Made by a program: the position numbers and the translations under genes. A model generated the notes under the pieces. That model worked only from the letters and a program-made list of their open reading frames with translations, did not search any database and had not been told where the DNA came from. A stretch of DNA of 64,000 bases from Candidatus Campylobacter infans (GTDB lineage Bacteria; Campylobacterota; Campylobacteria; Campylobacterales; Campylobacteraceae), in assembly GCA_009827235.1 (NCBI GenBank), contig SPMW01000004.1, positions 16,097 to 80,096 on the forward strand, given 5' to 3'. This document shows, one piece after another, positions 1-8,572 of this stretch. Position 1 is the stretch's first letter. Every line of letters starts with the position of its first letter.

Positions 1-483
1 TGTTTTTTTGGTAGTGCCAACAGGGCTTAATTCATTTTGTGGAATTCCCTTAGCAAAATCTTCGTGCCAAATTTTACCATCTCTATGAATATCTAAAATT
101 AATTTTTTTGATAAAGCATTTACTACTGAAACGCCAACTCCGTGCAATCCACCGCTTACTTTATAAGTGTCTTTATCAAATTTACCGCCTGCGTGAAGCA
201 CAGTTAATACAACAGTTGCAGCACTTATTTTTTCGGTAGGATGAATATCAACTGGAATTCCCCGCCCATTATCGCTTATAATAGCTGAGCCTTTATTTGT
301 AAGAGTTATATTTATAGTATCACAATACCCTGCCATTGATTCATCAATGCTATTATCTACTACTTCATAAATCATATGATGAAGTCCGCCTAGATTTGTA
401 TCGCCTATATACATTCCTGGGCGTTTTCTTACTGCTTCTAAGCCTTTTAATACTTTTATATTTCCTGCGCCATAATTTTCCAT
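1..483 (-). CDS. gyrB: DNA gyrase subunit B, N-terminal part (runs off the window)
   Basis: GyrB is the ATPase subunit of DNA gyrase, which introduces negative supercoils. Reading the minus strand from an ATG at 483 gives a protein beginning [20 protein letters not shown] followed by RPGMYIGDT, the classic start of the GHKL ATPase domain of GyrB. Only about 161 codons are inside the window; the rest lies to the left of base 1. The gene starts 8 bases downstream of the dnaN stop, so dnaA-dnaN-gyrB form the usual origin-linked run. The start is well supported because it matches the family N-terminus. Confidence 0.95.
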   Translation of the reverse strand, partial: MENYGAGNIKVLKGLEAVRKRPGMYIGDTNLGGLHHMIYEVVDNSIDESMAGYCDTINITLTNKGSAIISDNGRGIPVDIHPTEKISAATVVLTVLHAGGKFDKDTYKVSGGLHGVGVSVVNALSKKLILDIHRDGKIWHEDFAKGIPQNELSPVGTTKKT

Positions 484-491
484 TTTAAACC

Positions 492-1568
492 TTATCTAAC
501 CATATTTATTTGTGTAATTACTGTTTTTAAATCATCACAAAGAAGCATTATTGGCATAGCTACTTCGTTGTATTTTAATTCAAAATTTTCATTATTTGTG
601 GTGCTTAGAAAATCTAAAATATTTTTATATTTTAATCTTAATTCATAAGAATTTTCTATATTTAAATCCACATCTATTTGAGTTTTTGCTTCATCGCCTA
701 CTAAACTAAGTGCTTCAAAATCAATGCTATTTTTATTTAATGTAATTTTAATATCTTCGCTTATTATATTAACTGTGCGAATTCCTTCTATTATTTTTTC
801 TCTATTTAAAATAACGCTATTTTTAAAATCTATATTTATTACCTTTTCATAATCAGCATAACGCCCATTGATTAATTTAGTATAAAATAAGAAATTTTCA
901 CCTTTTGCTATTAACATAGTATCATCATAAAAAATATCTATATTATTAGTAAAAAGCTTTTGAACTTCGATTATTGCGCGTTTTGGTAAGATAATTTTAA
1001 ATTCTTTTTCATTTTGAATATTTAGGTTAAACACGCTTAATTTTTTGCCATCTGAGCCTACTAAGGATATATTTTCTTTTTTAATATCTATTAATGCGCC
1101 TGTAAATTCTGTTCTAGGATTTTTTTCTTCTATACAAGTTGCTACTTTTTTAAGTCCTAAGCTTAGTAAATTAGCGTTTATTTCAAATTTTGCTTTATTT
1201 TCAATGCTTGGGAAATTTGGAAAATCGCTAGTTTTTTGCATTACTATTTTAAAGCGAGAGCGGTTTTGCTTTACTATAAGAGTGTCTTTATTTGTTTCAA
1301 GCGTGATTTCGCCATTTTTTAAACCTTTAATTATATCTTGTAAGCTTTTACCATTTGCTGTGGCTTCGCCTTCTTCTTTTATATCTATATCGTTAGTTAG
1401 AAAAAACTCTAAGCCTATTTCTTGGTCTGTTGCTTTAAGCTCTAAAACTCCATTACTAGCTTTTAAATAAATATGTGAGATTATAGAACTTAAATCTCTT
1501 CTATCCACATATGGATTTAGGCTAGAAACTAAGTTTTCTAGTGTTTGTTTTTTAATGGTTACTTTCAT
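492..1568 (-). CDS. dnaN: DNA polymerase III sliding clamp (beta subunit)
   Basis: The beta clamp is a ring-shaped homodimer that tethers DNA polymerase III to DNA. The 358-residue product has the expected length and shows weakly conserved clamp features: an N-terminal [14 protein letters not shown], the internal domain boundary around residue 120 ([10 protein letters not shown]) and a C-terminal PIMLL segment that forms part of the clamp-partner binding pocket. It lies between dnaA and gyrB on the same strand. A ribosome binding site (AGGAG, in the reverse complement of 1572-1578) precedes the ATG. Identification rests on sequence and on position. Confidence 0.96.
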   Translation of the reverse strand: MKVTIKKQTLENLVSSLNPYVDRRDLSSIISHIYLKASNGVLELKATDQEIGLEFFLTNDIDIKEEGEATANGKSLQDIIKGLKNGEITLETNKDTLIVKQNRSRFKIVMQKTSDFPNFPSIENKAKFEINANLLSLGLKKVATCIEEKNPRTEFTGALIDIKKENISLVGSDGKKLSVFNLNIQNEKEFKIILPKRAIIEVQKLFTNNIDIFYDDTMLIAKGENFLFYTKLINGRYADYEKVINIDFKNSVILNREKIIEGIRTVNIISEDIKITLNKNSIDFEALSLVGDEAKTQIDVDLNIENSYELRLKYKNILDFLSTTNNENFELKYNEVAMPIMLLCDDLKTVITQINMVR

Positions 1569-1718
1569 AAAAGCTCCTTGGTTTTTTTATTTTTGCTTAT
1601 TTTAGTTTTATAAATTTTATATTATTAAGCTGTGTGAAATTTTGAAAAATGGCTTAAAATTATTAAATATTAATATTTTGGCCGTTAAAATTTTTAAAAT
1701 TTTATTCACATAATTTCA
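1569..1718. other. dnaA-dnaN intergenic region, probable oriC segment
   Basis: This 150-base AT-rich spacer contains a perfect DnaA box of the TTATNCACA type (TTATTCACA, 1702-1710) next to the end of dnaA, plus a looser TGTGTGAAAT motif near 1632 in the opposite orientation and AT-rich stretches between them that could serve as a DNA unwinding element. In Campylobacter the origin has been placed in or next to the dnaA locus. It cannot be decided by eye whether this spacer, the region upstream of dnaA, or both together form the functional origin. Confidence 0.6.
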
Positions 1719-3053
1719 CTATTTTTGCTCTAAAATTTTATTTTTTATCTCTTCTAATCTTATTTTGAAAACTTCATTTGTGTCTATTAGTTCATTTATT
1801 TTTTTTATGTTATGGCTTACGGCGCTATGATCTTTTAGGCCAAAATGCGTGGCTAATGCGGGCATGGAATTTGGTGTTAGGTTTTTGGCTAAATATATGC
1901 AAATCCTGCGCGCTTCTACGATTTTTTTAGTTTTATTTTTGCTTTTTATTTCACTTATTTTTATGTTTAATTCTTTGGCTACTAAGTTTATTATTTCTTC
2001 TAAATTTGTGCTATTTTTTTGTATTTTGATTTTATCTTTTATGCGATTTTTGGCAAAATCTAGCGTGATTTCTTCATTCATTATCCTACTATATGCGCCA
2101 AATTCCAAAATCGTCCCTTCAATCTCTCTAATATCATCGCCCATATTTGTAGCCATATAATTTATTACATCATCTTTTAAAATAATTTTATCAAATTTAC
2201 ATTTTGCTTTTATGATGCGTATTTTTGTATCTAGCTCAGGTGGCGTTATATCAGCTACTAAGCCGCTTTCAAAACGAGAAATTAAACGCTCTTCAAAACC
2301 TTTTAAATATTTTGGATGTTTATCGCAAGTAAGCGCTATTTGTGCTTTTTTTTCACGCAATTCATTAAAGGTGTGAAAAAACTCTTCTTGGACTTTATTT
2401 GATTTTGTAGCCAAAAATTGAACATCATCTATTAATAAAACATTAGTATTTCGGTATTTGTCTTTAAATTTTAACATAGTTTGGCTAGCTACATTTGCTA
2501 TAAAATCATTATAAAATTGCTCACTTGTTATGTAGGTTACATTAAGACCGCGTTGTAAGCAATAATGCCCGATTGATTGAAGTAAATGTGTTTTGCCAAG
2601 CCCAGTAGAGCCGTAAATAAAAAGCGGGTTATAACTTTTGCCCGGATTTTTTGCCACATTTAATGCCACTTCATAAGCGTAATGATTGCTATCGCCTACG
2701 ATGAAATTATCAAAGGTTAAAAACTCATCTAAAACTAAACTTTGTTTTTTTATATTTTCAATATCAATGCTTGGTTTTTTGCTGGTTTTTTGGTTAGGTT
2801 TGTTGCTTAAAATTTTAATTGTAGGGCGTTTATTTAAAATTTTTTCAAACTCAGTGCTAAAATCATTGCCGTATTTTGTGCTTATAAACTTAGCAAGTAT
2901 TTCATTAGGCGCGATAAATATTATATTTTCATCATTTGAAAGCTTTACATCAAAACTTATTTGTGCTATGTATGGGTTATTGTTTTTTAGTTTTGAAAGT
3001 ATGGTATTTGCTGCGCTTTCTAACACTCTAAACCTTTTTGAAAATTCACGCAT
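1719..3053 (-). CDS. dnaA: Chromosomal replication initiator DnaA
   Basis: DnaA binds 9-mer boxes at oriC, melts the duplex and loads the helicase. The 444-residue protein shows the full family architecture: an N-terminal interaction domain (1-80), a variable lysine-rich linker, an AAA+ ATPase domain with Walker A (YGSTGLGKTH, about residue 147) and Walker B (VLLIDDVQF), the sensor region, and a C-terminal helix-turn-helix with the DnaA signature around DHSAVSHNIKK. It is the first gene of the dnaA-dnaN-gyrB run. DnaA-box-like sequences flank it on both sides, so autoregulation is likely. Confidence 0.98.
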   Translation of the reverse strand: MREFSKRFRVLESAANTILSKLKNNNPYIAQISFDVKLSNDENIIFIAPNEILAKFISTKYGNDFSTEFEKILNKRPTIKILSNKPNQKTSKKPSIDIENIKKQSLVLDEFLTFDNFIVGDSNHYAYEVALNVAKNPGKSYNPLFIYGSTGLGKTHLLQSIGHYCLQRGLNVTYITSEQFYNDFIANVASQTMLKFKDKYRNTNVLLIDDVQFLATKSNKVQEEFFHTFNELREKKAQIALTCDKHPKYLKGFEERLISRFESGLVADITPPELDTKIRIIKAKCKFDKIILKDDVINYMATNMGDDIREIEGTILEFGAYSRIMNEEITLDFAKNRIKDKIKIQKNSTNLEEIINLVAKELNIKISEIKSKNKTKKIVEARRICIYLAKNLTPNSMPALATHFGLKDHSAVSHNIKKINELIDTNEVFKIRLEEIKNKILEQK

Positions 3054-3244
3054 TCTAGCAAAATTATTTTAAATCTCTCTTAGTTTATGTGAAAATTTAT
3101 TCATTAAAATGTGAAATTTTAGCTAGAATTACGAGTATAACGCGCTTAAATTTTCACATGTGAAAAAAGGGTGAAAATTTCGTGTTTTTTGTATAAAAAA
3201 TTTGTATTTATGGGCTTTTTAGCCCTGTGAAAAAAGGTGAAATT
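3054..3244. promoter_or_regulatory. dnaA upstream region with clustered DnaA-box-like motifs
   Basis: The spacer between the divergent dnaA and ruvC genes contains several TTTTCACA/TGTGAAAA motifs. The most striking is a perfect 16-base palindrome TTTTCACATGTGAAAA at 3151-3166, two inverted boxes back to back. Others lie near 3091 and 3109, near 3171 (GTGAAAATTT) and at 3226 (TGTGAAAA). A short hairpin (GGGCT, 4-base loop, AGCCC; 3212-3225) sits just before ruvC. These are probable DnaA-binding sites for origin function or dnaA autoregulation. The assignment is by motif only. Confidence 0.55.
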
Positions 3245-3724
3245 TTGAATATTTTAGGCATAGATCCAGGGACTAAAAATTGCGGTTATGCGATAATTTG
3301 TAAAAATGGCAACACTTTAAATGCGCCAAAAAAATTACTAGAAGCAGGTTTAATTAAAATTTCAAAAGATAATTTACAAGCTCAAATATTAGAGCTTTGC
3401 CAAGGGCTTGATTTGATTTTTAAAGAGCATAAGATCGATGAGGTGGCTATTGAGGATATATTTTTTGCTTATAATCCTAAAACCGTGCTTAAATTAGCCC
3501 AATTCCGCGGAGCTTTAAGCCTAAAAATTTTACAAAATCACGGCACTTTTAGTCAATACACGCCCTTACAAGTAAAAAAAGCCCTAACAGGCAATGGCAA
3601 AGCCAGCAAAGAACAAGTTAGTTTTATGGTGCGTAAAATTTTAGGCATACAAAAAGAAATTAAACCACTTGATATCACAGATGCCATAGCCATAGCTTTA
3701 ACGCATAGTTTTAATTTGCGTTAA
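3245..3724 (+). CDS. ruvC: Holliday junction resolvase RuvC
   Basis: RuvC is the endonuclease that cuts Holliday junctions with RuvAB during recombination. From the TTG at 3245 the protein begins [16 protein letters not shown], the canonical RuvC start carrying the first catalytic aspartate. Later acidic residues appear in [10 protein letters not shown] (Glu) and [13 protein letters not shown] (Asp pair). I prefer TTG 3245 over the in-frame GTG at 3227 because it matches the family N-terminus and has an AAGGTGA ribosome binding site (3234-3240) at good spacing. Product is about 159 residues, normal for RuvC. Confidence 0.93.
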   Translation: MNILGIDPGTKNCGYAIICKNGNTLNAPKKLLEAGLIKISKDNLQAQILELCQGLDLIFKEHKIDEVAIEDIFFAYNPKTVLKLAQFRGALSLKILQNHGTFSQYTPLQVKKALTGNGKASKEQVSFMVRKILGIQKEIKPLDITDAIAIALTHSFNLR

Positions 3725-3733
3725 TTTATAAAA

Positions 3734-4531
3734 TTATTTATTTAATCGCAAAATATAGCTATTTTTGCCTTTATTTAGCGTGGTTTTATAATTTGAGTTT
3801 AGGTATAAAACAACGCGGTAAAATTTGCCGTGAGAGCCGATTATTAAGCTATTTACAGGGATATTCTCAAAGGTATTTGTTTGCGTGGCATAATCTCTTG
3901 CGCGCTTAGCAAAATCAATAACAATCTTAGCCTTGTTTTTTTCATATTTTATATCATATCTTAGCATTTTATCGGCTGTTTTAAGAATAATCTTATCACT
4001 AAAATTTTCAATAAAAAGTCTTTTTGCAAAACTAACTTTTATGCTTTGTTTTGTTGAAAGGGTTGAAATTTGCTCGCCCGTGTATTTGCTAGCGTTGTTG
4101 CCTATTAATTCTCTTATGCTATTTGCTTGGCTTTGTTTAGTTTCTTTTGTGGCTAAATTTTGTGGGCTTTTAGTGGCGTTTTGCTCTGCTGTTTTTGCCA
4201 TCTTGGTTGGTGGGTTTTGGGTGTTTGTTTTAATTTTTTCTTGTGTGCTAAGGATTAAATCATCTTGCCAATTTATGCTATAAGGCGCATTTACATTATA
4301 AGAGCGCAAAACTCCATCAACGCCTTTATAAACAAATAAAACCCTAACCAATTCTCGCGCATCGCTAGGCAAGTTTAAGCTAATGGATTTTAATGGGGCA
4401 AGTTCGTTTTTTACATTGCTTGTGTTCATATCTTTTGCGTTAATTTGTGTGGGAATGAAAGGATTATCCCTGCCGTTTAATGCTGTGCTTGCTAAAAATG
4501 CGATAAATAATATAGTTTTTAAATATTTCAT
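3734..4531 (-). CDS. Exported AMIN-domain protein
   Basis: The 265-residue product begins with a signal peptide (MKYLKTILFIAFLASTALNG), followed by a low-complexity Thr/Gln/Lys-rich linker (about 95-140) and a C-terminal beta-rich domain of about 90 residues (IILKTADKMLRYDI ... KIVIDFAKRA ... FYRVVLYLN) that resembles AMIN domains, which target periplasmic proteins to septal or polar peptidoglycan and secretin complexes. Its start overlaps the stop of the FtsB-like gene by 4 bases (ATGA), and both sit downstream of eno and recA, so a cell-envelope or division role is plausible. The exact function is unknown. Confidence 0.75.
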   Translation of the reverse strand: MKYLKTILFIAFLASTALNGRDNPFIPTQINAKDMNTSNVKNELAPLKSISLNLPSDARELVRVLFVYKGVDGVLRSYNVNAPYSINWQDDLILSTQEKIKTNTQNPPTKMAKTAEQNATKSPQNLATKETKQSQANSIRELIGNNASKYTGEQISTLSTKQSIKVSFAKRLFIENFSDKIILKTADKMLRYDIKYEKNKAKIVIDFAKRARDYATQTNTFENIPVNSLIIGSHGKFYRVVLYLNSNYKTTLNKGKNSYILRLNK

Positions 4532-4806
4532 AATTTTCCTTCTTTATAACTAGGATCTAAGCCAATTAGTTCAAAATATTCTTTTTGCAAGATAGAATTT
4601 TGCTCTTGCATTTTTTTTACTTGCTTTTGTAAATGCTTTTTTTGCGTGTATAAATCATTTAACACATTATAACCTCGCGTCCCAAATAATATATTCCCAT
4701 AATACCACGCAAGCAAGCTCACAATAATAGCCAAAAAAATAAAAATAAAAACACTTTTTAGCTTTTGTTTGCCTTTTTTTGGTAAAGAGCTTTTTATTTC
4801 ATTCAT
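4528..4806 (-). CDS. FtsB/DivIC-type septum formation protein
   Basis: A 92-residue bitopic membrane protein: a short basic N-terminus, one transmembrane helix (VFIFIFLAIIVSLLAWYYG, about 19-38), then a coiled coil (LYTQKKHLQKQVKKMQEQNS) and a short C-terminal end containing LDP. This layout is that of FtsB/DivIC, which joins the FtsQLB divisome subcomplex. It is translationally coupled to the following AMIN-domain gene. Residue-level homology in this family is weak, so the call rests on topology, size and gene context near eno. Confidence 0.7.
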   Translation of the reverse strand: MNEIKSSLPKKGKQKLKSVFIFIFLAIIVSLLAWYYGNILFGTRGYNVLNDLYTQKKHLQKQVKKMQEQNSILQKEYFELIGLDPSYKEGKL

Positions 4807-4829
4807 TTATAAACTTTAATCTAATTTTT

Positions 4830-4934
4830 TTACGGCAAAATCCGCGCCCTTTGTAAAGGACGCTCATAAATAAAATCATTTAAAAGCACTAAACCAAGCT
4901 GTTTTAATGCTTCTAATCTTACATCATCTTGCAT
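4830..4934 (-). pseudogene. Fragment of a second acyltransferase N-terminus
   Basis: Reading the minus strand from an ATG at 4934 gives 34 residues: a start MQDDVRLEALKQLGLVLLND followed by FIYERPLQ, then a quick stop. This matches the start of the neighbouring acyltransferase (ELLKKQGLLVFGD ... NNFIFERPF) and the shared DNA includes GAGCGTCCTTT. The rest of the gene is absent; the FtsB-like gene follows. It is best explained as the 5' remnant of a duplicated and deleted copy, with the duplicated end perhaps linked to recombination at this locus. Confidence 0.6.
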
Positions 4935-4955
4935 TTTTTACCTTGAAATTTTAAA

Positions 4956-5279
4956 TTATTGCGCATTTACGGCTGTTCCGCTAACTACTACCACAAGCAT
5001 AATATTTGGCCCGCGTGCGATTGTTTCACAATCCATATGCATGCCAATTACGGCATTTGCGCCCATTTGTATAGCTCGGCGCGTCATTTCGGTGATGGCG
5101 TCATTTCTAGCTTTTATCAATTCGCCCTCATAAGATTTCGTTCGTCCGCCAAAAAAATCCCTAAATCCAGCAAAAAAATCCTTATAAAAAACCACGCCCG
5201 AAACCACTTCACCAAAAACCACGCCTTTATATTCTAAAATCCTTTTTCCCTCGATGTTTGGAGTTGTTGTAAGTATCAT
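4956..5279 (-). CDS. YbjQ/UPF0145 family protein
   Basis: The 107-residue product shows the YbjQ-type pattern: [19 protein letters not shown] at the start, then GEVVSGV, a central [13 protein letters not shown] segment, a helix with [13 protein letters not shown], and [13 protein letters not shown] followed by a VVVVSGTAV strand. Family members form small pentameric rings. They have been described as putative heavy-metal-binding proteins, but no function is established. It lies between the phase-variable acyltransferase and the acyltransferase fragment, on the same strand as eno and recA. Confidence 0.85.
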   Translation of the reverse strand: MILTTTPNIEGKRILEYKGVVFGEVVSGVVFYKDFFAGFRDFFGGRTKSYEGELIKARNDAITEMTRRAIQMGANAVIGMHMDCETIARGPNIMLVVVVSGTAVNAQ

Positions 5280-5339
5280 AAAATTCCTTTAAATTTTAAT
5301 TAAAATTTCATTATTAAACCCGCATTTGATAGTAAAATT

Positions 5340-6096
5340 TTAATCCAAGTTTTGTAATTTAAATTCTCCACTTTCAACAAAAATTCTTTTTAGCTCTTTT
5401 TGCATTTTAAAAGGCGCGAGTAAATCCGCACCGCCATTTTTATACCACGAAATAAACTCAACCGGATTTTGCTCTGGCAAAAAATTTCTTTTTGCTTGAT
5501 TAAAATTTTTAAAATTTGCGCTTATGAATGCGCCCCAGTCATACTCCCACCATTTGCTTTGCTCTAAATCGGCACAAATTTCATCGCTAAATCGCATTTT
5601 TATAATTTTTGCTGGATTACCAGCAAACACGGCATAAGGCGGCACATCTTTTGTTACCACGGCATTTCCTGCGATTATTGCGCCGTTGCCGATATTTATT
5701 TGATGCGCGCCCGGGATAAAAACGCCATGGCCGATCCACACGCCATTATTTATAGTAGTAAGTTCTGGCAAAACCTGCGCCTCATATAAACTCTGGCAAA
5801 AATTCTCATCGCTCCCGCTTGAAGTTTGCCCTAAAAAATTATTCAGGTTTGATAGCATTACAAAATTTGTATCGTGGCGGAGCGCGCCTATTTTTACATT
5901 TTGTGCGATAGCGCAATACCGCCCAAGACTTACATTATTTAGCTCTGTGTTAGAATTTATATACGAGAACCCCCCCCCTTACATTTTGGCAATTCACGCT
6001 TGCATAAATGCAAAAAGGACGCTCAAAAATAAAATTATTTAAATAGCATTTATCTCCAAAAACTAGCAAACCTTGTTTTTTTAATAGTTCTCTCAT
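5340..6096 (-). pseudogene. CatB-like hexapeptide O-acetyltransferase, phase-OFF at a poly-G tract
   Basis: The C-terminal 172 codons (from 5858) show left-handed beta-helix hexapeptide repeats (WIGHGVFIPGAHQINIGNGA) and the CatB-type end AVFAGNPAKIIK. Upstream, an ATG at 6096 opens a frame (MRELLKKQGLLVFGDKCY ... FERPF) that runs into a 9-G tract (5970-5978 as Cs) and stops 10 codons later. Removing one G joins it to the frame FSYINSNTELNNVSLGRYCA, giving one protein of about 251 residues. Such genes in Campylobacter usually O-acetylate surface glycans (lipooligosaccharide, capsule or flagellin sugars). Here it is OFF as assembled; 8 or 11 Gs would be ON. Substrate unknown. Confidence 0.85.
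5970..5978 (-). repeat. Poly-G tract (9 G on the minus strand), contingency repeat
   Basis: Nine consecutive Cs on the plus strand, in the coding region of the acetyltransferase about 40 codons from its start. Homopolymeric G tracts of this length are slippage-prone and drive phase variation in Campylobacter. The flanking frames match only with 8 (or 11) Gs. Confidence 0.9.
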
Positions 6097-6135
6097 AATC
6101 TTTACAGCCTAAACTATCAAATCTAAATTAAAATT

Positions 6136-7392
6136 TTAAAATTCCAAGCCCAAATATTCAGCATTTTCAAGCATTTCAATCTCTAATAAACGATTATATT
6201 TTGCCATTCTGTCGCTTCTAGCAGTTGAGCCAGTTTTGATTTGGCCTGTATTTAATGCCACAGCAAAATCGGCAATAAAAGCATCCTCACTCTCACCACT
6301 TCTATGGCTCATTATGCAAGAGTAATTGTTGCGCTGAGCAAGGCGCACTGTTTGCATGGTTTGGCTAAGCGTGCCGATTTGATTTGGCTTGATTAAGATG
6401 GCATTTGCGATATTTTTATCTATGCCCTTTTTTAAAATTTGCTCATTTGTTACAAATAAATCATCGCCCACAAGCTGGATTTTTGCGCCTAATTCTTTGC
6501 TTAATAAAGCCCAGCCCTCCCAGTCATCTTCGCTTAATCCATCTTCAATAGAAAAAATCGGGTATTTTTCGCATAAACTTTTATACATCGCTACCATTTG
6601 CTTGCTTGAATACTCTTTGTTTGCGATTTTGTAGCCTTTATTGCTTACTAGCTCGCTAGCTGCTACATCAAGGGCAATTTTTATTTCTTTGCCTGCTTTA
6701 TAGCCTGCATCTTTTATGGCGCGCATTATGGTTTGTAGGGTTTCTTCGTTATCATTAAAATTTGGCGCAAACCCGCCCTCATCGCCTACGGCTGTGCTAT
6801 GTCCGCTAGCACTTAAAATTTCTTTAAGTTTTGCGTAAATTTCAGCAGCAGCTCTTAGCGCATCGCTAAATTTTGTAAAACCAAAAGGCATAATCATAAA
6901 TTCTTGAAAATCTAAATTATTATTTGCGTGCGCCCCGCCGTTTATGATATTTAGCATAGGTACTGGCAAAATCCTAGCGTTTGCGCCACCTAAATATTTA
7001 TAAAGCGGGATTTGTAATTCATTTGCAGCTGCCCTTGCTACTGCCATTGACACGCCAAGCACAGCATTTGCGCCTAGCTTTGAGTAATTTTTTGTCCCAT
7101 CAAGTTTTAGCATTAAATTATCAATATTTGCTTGATCAAACGCACACTCTCCACAAAGCTCTTCTGCTATTGCGGTATTTACATTATTTACAGCTTTTAG
7201 CACGCCTTTTTTATTAAAGCGTTTGGCATCATTATCTCTAAGCTCTAAGGCTTCTTTTTTGCCCGTGCTTGCGCCACTTGGGACTATGGCTTGGCCTATT
7301 GCTCCACTTTGTAAAAGCACGCTTGCTTTTATTGTGGGGTTGCCGCGACTATCAAATACTTCATAAGCGTGAATTTTTTCTATTTTACTCAT
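6136..7392 (-). CDS. eno: Enolase
   Basis: Enolase interconverts 2-phosphoglycerate and phosphoenolpyruvate. From the ATG at 7392 the protein begins [20 protein letters not shown], the standard enolase N-terminus, and continues with [14 protein letters not shown], the catalytic region [16 protein letters not shown], the metal ligands in [11 protein letters not shown] and VGDDLFVTN, and the signature [14 protein letters not shown]. About 418 residues, normal length. The longer reading to 7419 is unlikely because 7392 matches the family and has GGAG just upstream inside recA. The start overlaps the recA stop by 8 bases, so the two are co-transcribed. Confidence 0.97.
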   Translation of the reverse strand: MSKIEKIHAYEVFDSRGNPTIKASVLLQSGAIGQAIVPSGASTGKKEALELRDNDAKRFNKKGVLKAVNNVNTAIAEELCGECAFDQANIDNLMLKLDGTKNYSKLGANAVLGVSMAVARAAANELQIPLYKYLGGANARILPVPMLNIINGGAHANNNLDFQEFMIMPFGFTKFSDALRAAAEIYAKLKEILSASGHSTAVGDEGGFAPNFNDNEETLQTIMRAIKDAGYKAGKEIKIALDVAASELVSNKGYKIANKEYSSKQMVAMYKSLCEKYPIFSIEDGLSEDDWEGWALLSKELGAKIQLVGDDLFVTNEQILKKGIDKNIANAILIKPNQIGTLSQTMQTVRLAQRNNYSCIMSHRSGESEDAFIADFAVALNTGQIKTGSTARSDRMAKYNRLLEIEMLENAEYLGLEF

Positions 7393-8416
7393 CATTTTCT
7401 CCTGCGCTTGATTCATCAATGTTTAAAATATCGCCCATTTGCTCTTTGATTTTTGCGCTTATTTCATCACTTAGGGTGCTGTCTTCTTTTAATTTAGCTT
7501 TTGCGTTTTCGCGCCCTTGGGCTAATTTTGCGTTGTTATAGCTTAGCCACGCTCCGCTTTTTTCTATTATGTCAAGCTTAATGCCATAATCGATTATTTC
7601 GCCCTCACGGCTTATGCCCTCGCCATACATTACATCAAACTCAGCTTGTTTAAATGGCGGAGCTACTTTATTTTTTACTACTTTTACGCGCGTGCGGTTG
7701 CCTATTGGCTGTTCGCTTTGCTTTAAAGTGGCTACTTTTCGCACATCAAGGCGTACAGAAGCATAAAATTTTAAAGCATTTCCGCCTGTTGTGGTTTCTG
7801 GCGTGCCATAACCCATTGCGCCGATTTTCATACGAATTTGATTTATAAAAATCACAGTTGCGCCCATTTTATGCACCACGCCGGTTAATTTGCGTAAAGC
7901 TTGGCTCATTAATCTTGCTTGCAAACCTACATGCTGATCGCCCATTTCGCCGTCTATTTCGTTTTTTGGAGTTAGTGCTGCTACGCTATCAACTACTATT
8001 AAATCCACCGCGCCGCTTCTAGCAAGAGTTTCAACCACATCTAATGCTTGCTCTCCAAAATCAGGCTGTGAGATATAAAGATTATCTATATCCACGCCTA
8101 AATTTTTAGCATAGCCTGGATCTAGGGCATGCTCAGCATCTACAAAAGCGCAAATTCCGCCATTTTTTTGGCATTGTGCGATTATGTGAAGGGTTAGCGT
8201 GGTTTTGCCTGAGCTTTCAGGGCCGTAAATTTCAATAATACGCCCCTTTGGCACGCCACCTATACCAAGTGCTATATCAAGGCCTATTGAGCCTGTGCTA
8301 ATGCTTTCGATAGGTTCGATTTCTTTATCGCCAAAGCGCAAAATCGTCCCCTTGCCAAATTGTTTATCGATTTGTTTTATGGCTAAATCTAGGGATTTTT
8401 GTTTGTTTTCGTCCAT
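7385..8416 (-). CDS. recA: Recombinase RecA
   Basis: RecA forms filaments on single-stranded DNA and catalyses strand exchange. The 343-residue product contains Walker A (GPESSGKTT, about residue 65), the Walker B region [14 protein letters not shown], the RecA signature ALRKLTG and INQIRMKIG, and a C-terminal acidic tail (ESSAGENDE). It is the first gene of the minus-strand recA-eno run and diverges from dxs across a 156-base AT-rich spacer. No SOS box was recognised in that spacer, as expected for Campylobacter, which lacks LexA. Confidence 0.98.
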   Translation of the reverse strand: MDENKQKSLDLAIKQIDKQFGKGTILRFGDKEIEPIESISTGSIGLDIALGIGGVPKGRIIEIYGPESSGKTTLTLHIIAQCQKNGGICAFVDAEHALDPGYAKNLGVDIDNLYISQPDFGEQALDVVETLARSGAVDLIVVDSVAALTPKNEIDGEMGDQHVGLQARLMSQALRKLTGVVHKMGATVIFINQIRMKIGAMGYGTPETTTGGNALKFYASVRLDVRKVATLKQSEQPIGNRTRVKVVKNKVAPPFKQAEFDVMYGEGISREGEIIDYGIKLDIIEKSGAWLSYNNAKLAQGRENAKAKLKEDSTLSDEISAKIKEQMGDILNIDESSAGENDE

Positions 8417-8572
8417 ACTTATCCTTTAAGCAAAATTTTGAGATTGTAGCCAAAAATGCGTAAAAATTGAGTAAAAAAAATATTAAAATATGCTTAGAGT
8501 TACAAATAAATCTAATTTTAAAATAAATTAGGCTAAATTTACAGCTTTTAATAAAATTTATAAAGATAGCAA

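Noticed and set aside
3227-3244. GTG start for ruvC 18 bases upstream
   Set aside because: Adds residues not found in the family; the TTG at 3245 gives [10 protein letters not shown] and has a ribosome binding site.
5281-5339. Possible terminator between ybjQ and the acetyltransferase
   Set aside because: AT-rich sequence but no stable stem was found.
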